The notes under the pieces are model-generated. The model searched no databases, had not been told where the DNA came from, and saw only the letters and a list, made by a program, of their open reading frames with translations. DNA of 64,000 nucleotides from Posidonia oceanica (lineage: Eukaryota > Streptophyta > Magnoliopsida > Alismatales > Posidoniaceae): positions 96,366,501 to 96,430,500 of the forward strand of contig JAZBRS010000020.1 in NCBI GenBank assembly GCA_037176725.1. The letters run 5' to 3'. A program made the translations under genes and the position numbers. Positions 59,374-64,000 of the stretch are shown here, one piece after another. Every line of letters starts with the position of its first letter. Position 1 is the first letter of the stretch.

Positions 59374-59411
59374 GCGTTCAACGTTGGATGCGGCATAGGC
59401 CAGTGTCCAAC
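59374..59411. repeat. 29-bp hairpin array in D, block 4, one clear unit
   Basis: GTTGGATGC-N11-GTGTCCAAC at 59383-59411 pairs with two wobbles; a right arm GCGTTCAAC (59374-59382) of a decayed unit precedes it. Confidence 0.8.
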
Positions 59412-59592
59412 ACCCTGCCTTCCTTTGCTCATGTTCTAATGCTTTCCATGCCTTGCTACTGCTTGTTACTTTGTAAATCCATGCTGTATGTCATCCTTGC
59501 ATGTCCTCTGATGTCATACCATGCCTGTATCCATGCTTTAATCCATGCCTAAGTTTTTTTGCATGCTTTGAATCTGTTTGCTTACTACCTGC

Positions 59593-59650
59593 GTTGAACG
59601 CCTGGGTGAGCCGCGTCCAACATTGGACGCTGGTTCACCTAGCGTCCAAC
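59593..59650. repeat. 29-bp hairpin array in D, block 5, 2 units
   Basis: GTTGAACGC/GCGTCCAAC and ATTGGACGC/GCGTCCAAC, loops CTGGGTGAGCC and TGGTTCACCTA. Confidence 0.93.
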
Positions 59651-59974
59651 ACCTCTGTTAGCTGTAGCTTGCTGCCATGCCTACACCTTGCTTATTTTTG
59701 ATATTTGCTTATGATCCATGCTTGCTCAGAGATGCCTGGCCCCTATGGCAACCATGCTTAGGTTTGCTAGGATCTTTTTAAGTAGCTTGCTCCTTTTTGC
59801 AAAGTTTTAATCCTACATCTCTATGCATGTTTCCTTTTTTAGTTGTCCTTTGAGTTAAATGCTTGCTGTGGATGATTATTTTGCTTTGGCATGTCTTTAA
59901 TATGTCTGCATGCATACAGGTGGGGTTAGAGCTGAGCTCCCCCTTTAGTACAGGTAGGTCTGCATGCAGTGGTC

Positions 59975-60032
59975 GTTGGACGTCAGAGGCTTCAGCGTCC
60001 AACGTTGGACGCTGCTGGCTCCAGCGTCTAAC
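59975..60032. repeat. 29-bp hairpin array in D, block 6, 2 units
   Basis: GTTGGACGT/GCGTCCAAC and GTTGGACGC/GCGTCTAAC, loops CAGAGGCTTCA and TGCTGGCTCCA. Confidence 0.93.
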
Positions 60033-60203
60033 GTCCCTGCTCCCTTGCATGCTTTTGGATGTTTGCATGTTGCTCTGATTTGTTTGCTTACATGCCTCCT
60101 GTGTTTCCATGCATGTATAACTTCCTCGGCAACTGTTCTTTAGCTTTCATTAGTTTATTTGCTATTTTATGCAAGTTTTTTGTGTGTTTGTGCCTCCCAG
60201 GGT

Positions 60204-60261
60204 GTTGTACGCTGCTGGTGCAGGCGTCCAACATTGGACGCCGGCCTAGCTCGCGTCCAAT
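60204..60261. repeat. 29-bp hairpin array in D, block 7, 2 units
   Basis: GTTGTACGC/GCGTCCAAC and ATTGGACGC/GCGTCCAAT; the second pair is a compensated change at the stem end. Confidence 0.95.
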
Positions 60262-60432
60262 GTTCTAGTTGCGCCTCTGGCCTGGCACAAGCTACAGGTA
60301 AAGTTTTTTTGGTTTCTTATGCTTCCCTTGTTTGCATGTCTGCCCTCTACTCACATCCAGTAGCCCAAATGCATGTCCCCATTTTTATTTTGCCTTTTGT
60401 ATGCTTTCATATCTTGCTGTCTTCTGGCCTGT

Positions 60433-60490
60433 GTTAGACGCCTGTCACTCTGGCGTCTAACGTTGGACGCCATGTCCAGGGGCGTCCAAC
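60433..60490. repeat. 29-bp hairpin array in D, block 8, 2 units
   Basis: GTTAGACGC/GCGTCTAAC (a compensated change inside the stem) and GTTGGACGC/GCGTCCAAC. Confidence 0.95.
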
Positions 60491-60672
60491 ACTCTGCTTG
60501 CTTTGATCTTTAATCCTAGCTTGCTCCTTGCTCTGATTCCTCTTCTAATCCTCTGTTAGGTTAGTCTTGCATGTCGTGCACCCATTTAGTTGCATTCATG
60601 CGTCTGTATTGCATCCATATAGCTAGAATGCACGGTTTTCTAAAAATTGCATGCTGTCTGCCTCCAACGAGT

Positions 60673-60730
60673 GTTGGACGCCAGCATTGGCAGCGTCCAA
60701 TGTTGGACGCCGCTGTTGCCAGCGTCCAAC
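60673..60730. repeat. 29-bp hairpin array in D, block 9, 2 units
   Basis: GTTGGACGC/GCGTCCAAT and GTTGGACGC/GCGTCCAAC, loops CAGCATTGGCA and CGCTGTTGCCA. Confidence 0.95.
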
Positions 60731-61374
60731 GCTTGCAGTTGGCTTGACTCAGTTTTAAAACGCCAATTTTGCTTCACTCGCCGTTTTCTACGTTTTATTG
60801 CTTCTAATGCTTGCTGCAACCCCTATACATGCTGCCTAACCCTTGTTTTGGTTTTGCGCCTTGCTTTCGCCTCGTTTTCCGCACCTTGCATTGTTTTCAG
60901 CTCATTTGCCTCGTTTTCCGCATATTGCATCTTTTTCTGCTCGTTTGCCTCGTTTTCCGCGTCTTGCATTGCTTTCCGCATTTCGCACCGTTTTCTGCCC
61001 CTACTTTGCTTTATCACCTGCATGTCGTTTGCATTGCTTGGTTTCCCTGCAGTTTTGCTTTATCGCCTGCATCTGCATTTAGGGCTATGATGCTTACTGC
61101 CTAGGAGTTCTCACGAACCAGGGTCCGCCCAGTTCGGAACACTAGCAACGTTGCTGAGCACATAGATAGCACGTTTATTTCCCATGCATAGCAGGTAGGC
61201 ATCCATGGCATTTAGGCATTAGGCTAGCATTTCCCTGCATTAGTGCGAGATTGCCTAAGAAAGACCGACTCTCGGACGTATCGGGGGTGCCTAACACCTT
61301 TCCCATGCGTAACAGGAGTCCTTGCCCTTTCTCTTGGCTCGCATCGACCTTTACTTTATCCTAGGCATGAGTCA

Positions 61375-61430
61375 TAGCACAGCATAGCATAGCATAGCAT
61401 AGCATAGCATAGCTTAGCTTAGCATTGCAT
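61375..61430. repeat. (AGCAT)n microsatellite in D
   Basis: About ten AGCAT/AGCTT units. Shorter relatives are at 58300-58332 (reversed) and 62695-62725 (C LTR). Confidence 0.85.
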
Positions 61431-61680
61431 CCCTCTGCCCCTCCTTGCATCCGGTTTTACATGTCTTTTCATGTATTACCCCCGATTTTCCTTGTCTTCT
61501 AATTCAATAGACCTGGTGGCGACTCCGATTTTGTCTTATCATTTCTTTTCTTTTCTTTTTGCCAGCATTTCCAAGTCGAGTTTTTTCCCTCGGATCCCGC
61601 CGCACCTAGTGAGCCTATTTTGATTGGTGCACGCAAGCTTTGGTATCGTGCATGGACGATCAGAATTCAGGATTACTACA

Positions 61681-61685
61681 CATAG
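61681..61685. repeat. Target-site duplication of D, right copy (CATAG)
   Basis: Matches 57236-57240. C LTR sequence resumes immediately (GACCTTGTAGTTTTCC). Confidence 0.85.
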
Positions 61686-61899
61686 GACCTTGTAGTTTTC
61701 CTAAACTGCACATAGGTCCCTGCACTTGCACCCCTGCATGCATAGCATCCCCATATCATTGCACATGTCCCCATGCATTCATTTGGGCATTGTTAGCCTT
61801 CTAACATGTAAGCCACCCATGCATTGCACGTATTTAGGGGTTAATTGCACTTAGACCCCTACCTAGCCCATCTGAAACACTACACAGCATCTATTGCCT

Positions 61900-62345
61900 T
61901 CCCATTTGCATTGCATGCATCGTTTTGCGCACTTGCATATGTTTTCTTCCGCATTTGCATCGTTTTGCATGCCGACTTTGTTTTCTTTTGCATTTTGCAT
62001 CGTTTTGCGTGCCACTTCGTTTTATTTGCCTATCGCTTGCATTTTTACATCGTTTTACACTCCAGCCTTGTTTCCTTTTGCATTTTGCATCGTTTTGCGT
62101 GTCCGCTTTGCTTTTCTTTGCTTATCGCTTGCATCTGCATCGTTTTGCATGTCCGCTTTGCTTTTCTTTGCTTATCGCCTACATTTGCATCGTTTTGCGT
62201 GGCTGCTTTGCTTTTCTTTGCTTATCGCCTGCTTTTGCACCGTTTTACGTGTCCACTTGCATTTCTCCTGCATTGCACCATTTTCTGCACCCACTTTCGT
62301 TTTCCCCTTGCATGTCGCTTGCATTGCATTGTTTACCGCAGTTTT
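61900..62345. repeat. Tandem sub-repeats of about 60 bp in the C LTR
   Basis: CATCGTTTTGCGTG followed by CCGCTTTGCTTTTCTTTGC and TATCGC recur about seven times. They correspond to 36355-36560 reversed, expanded here. Confidence 0.8.
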
Positions 62346-62990
62346 GCTTTATCGCCTGCATATGCATTAGGGCAATGATGCTTACTGCCTAGGAGTTCTC
62401 ACGAACTAGGGTTCGCCCGGTTCGGAACACTAGCAACGTTGCTGAGCACATAGCTTGCACGTTTAATTCCCTACACACATATTAGCACTTAGAGCACGCA
62501 TTAGAGCATGCATTCAGACATTCATTGCATTTAGGCATTAGGCAAGCATTTCCCTGCATTAGCGAGCGAGATAGCCTAAGAAAGACCGATTCTTGGACAT
62601 ATCGGGGGTGCCTAACACCTTCCCCATGCGTAACAGGAGTCCTTGCCCTTTCTCTTGGCCCACAATGACCATTCCTTCATCCTAGGCACGAGTCATAGCA
62701 TAGCACAGCATAGCATAGCATCGCATTGTGTTGCATCGCATCTCTTTGCATCCTTTTGCTTCCGGTTTTGCATGTCTTTTCATGCATTACCCTCAGTTTT
62801 CCTTGTCTCCCAACTTAATAGACCTAATGGCGACTCTGATTTGTCTTATCATTTCTTTTTCCTCTTTTTGCCAGCGTTTCTGAGTCAAGTTTCCTTCCTC
62901 GGATTCCGCTGCATATAGTGACCCTAATGTCGATCGGTGCACGCGAGCTTTGGCATCGTGCATGGATTTGATATTTCAGGATTACTACAG

Positions 62991-63008
62991 TGGCGACTTC
63001 GCTGGGGA
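62991..63008 (+). other. Primer-binding site of element C
   Basis: TGGCGACTTCGCTGGGGA, one base after the LTR end at 62989. Confidence 0.87.
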
Positions 63009-64000
63009 GCTTGTACTCCAATTTTCGCTTGGCTTTCTCGCCACTTGCATTTTGCACCTTTGCTTGCCTTTTGCCTTTGCATGCATTGTCTATTTGCCTG
63101 CCTTGCTTGTTTATAAGCTTTATTACTTGCCTTGCTCTTTACATGCTTTACTGCTTGCCTGCATTTACTTACTTTATTTACTCGCTTATTCTTGCTTTAT
63201 TTCTTGCATTATGCATGTCTAAATATTTGCTTGACGCACTATGCATGCCTTTTGAATGATGAATGCTTTCTTTTACACCAATGCAATGCCACTGCACCTG
63301 CACATACTATGCATACTTGCCTTTTGCTATGATAAGTGTTTTCCCTTCACTATCATGCTCACAGCACTAGCACATACCATGCACATGCCTTTTGCAATGA
63401 TTTGTGTTGCTTGCTTGCCATGTTTGGGTGATTTTCTTCCCCTTTTGCACTTAGCCTAAGGACAATTAGAGACTGATTGCTCCCCCCATGGCTAACTAAA
63501 AGCGGCAAGTAAAAAAATAAACTCTAGGAGCAACTAGAGACTACAACACACCTGCACCCCCTTTGAGTTAATAAAATGCGCAAGATAAAACGCGAAGCAT
63601 TTACATAAAGCATCATATAGGGCATGCATTCTTCTCATCTGAGTCCTCCTACAGTCTGAGAAGGATAGTCCCGGTCTCTTGCCCCTACGCTTTGGCGTGG
63701 CGTGAGTAGATAGGTCTGTCCCCTTTGTTAGGGGGTCACATCGGTGTTAGTAGAGGGTACCACCCATGCTTCTGGCAAGGTCAAGGCTCCTAAAGCACCA
63801 CCACGTTATACCTAAGCTCTGGATAGGCTTGAGATGTAGGACCTACTTCTAGCCTGAGTCGGCGACCTGTACACCCATGAGTGTCCGAAGTAGATTACCT
63901 ACTAGGACACCCTAGATTGGTGAGGGAGAGCATGCTAGAAAGCATACATCAGCATTCATAACATACATCAAAGCATTTGCATTTCATTTTCAGGTTCTAA
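63009..64000 (+). other. Leader of element C, running off the window
   Basis: Homologous to the leaders of A, B and E. gag of C is expected beyond the window. No coding sequence is seen here. Confidence 0.8.

Larger units (their letters stand above)
57241..61680. mobile_element. Structure D: rearranged LTR insertion with inverted LTR arms
   Basis: The outer ends are a normal LTR start (TGTAGACACCCC, 57241) and a normal LTR end (GATTACTACA, 61680), flanked by CATAG on both sides. Inside, at 58023-58042, there is a reversed PBS (TGGCGACTCTGCTGGGGG on the - strand), followed by a reversed LTR end. The segment 58042 to about 59420 is an inverted copy of about 60230-61680. Spacer 59420-60230 is not inverted. 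No coding sequence is left. An aberrant reverse-transcription product or self-integration before insertion would explain intact outer ends and target duplication. Confidence 0.8.
53102..62989 (+). repeat. 5' LTR of element C, interrupted by structure D
   Basis: Starts TGTAGACACCCT and ends GATTACTACA before one G and the PBS. Removing D (57241-61680) and one copy of its CATAG duplication leaves about 5443 bp, homologous in order to the A LTR. Several weak long frames in the Pro/Ser-rich part 54300-55900 have no domain and reflect its composition. Confidence 0.85.

Noticed and set aside
57452..60730. CRISPR-like array (constant palindrome, fixed spacer)
   Set aside because: Only 29-bp periods in groups of 2-4, inside a plant LTR, with no cas genes. 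The likeness is architectural only.

Overview
This is a stretch of a large, repeat-rich flowering-plant nuclear genome; the species cannot be named from the sequence. The evidence is one intron-containing host gene (a WDR82/Swd2-type WD40 protein, 11 coding exons, about 14.93-18.60 kb, + strand) set among decayed plant transposons. Outside that gene I see no intact protein-coding gene.

Layout. 1-2.9 kb: LTR-like sequence of a repeat family I call F. 3.6-4.2 kb: short DNA-transposon remnants, including a CACTA-type end. 4.93-13.87 kb: a PIF/Harbinger-like DNA transposon bounded by 15-bp perfect inverted repeats. It holds broken DDE-transposase and Myb/SANT genes (- strand) and a broken GRF-zinc-finger gene (+ strand). 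13.9-14.7 kb: a small GGGTCGGGT-rich element. 14.9-18.6 kb: the WDR82 gene. 20.9-64 kb: two stacks of nested, very large Ty3/gypsy elements of the Tat/Ogre type.

Left stack, all on the - strand: element A (5' LTR 35795-41205, PBS, gag, protease, RT, two RNase H domains, integrase, an extra 3' gene and three tandem arrays) sits in LTR fragment G (41206-42480). G sits in the gag of element E (LTR 44631-46912), and E sits in F. Right stack, + strand: element B (LTR 49492-52486) sits in F. Element C (LTR 53102-62989) sits in the leader of B, and rearranged LTR structure D (57241-61680, target duplication CATAG) sits in the LTR of C. The LTRs of A and C belong to one family and, once D is removed, are both about 5.4 kb.

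The most unusual signal is a set of short dyad-symmetric arrays inside the LTRs. D and G carry at least 23 units of exactly 29 bp: a 9-nt arm (consensus GTTGGACGC), 11 variable nt, then the complementary arm GCGTCCAAC. Units abut, so constant 18-bp palindromes alternate with fixed-length variable spacers, and several arm changes are compensatory. Element B has an unrelated sequence with similar architecture (GTCGCC-N9-GGCGAC, period 28-29 bp). E has 13-bp direct words. The first such block lies about 210-280 bp from the LTR 5' end in G, D, B and E. The tandem arrays near the 3' end of A also consist of potential hairpins. I know of no described system that matches this. The function is unknown.
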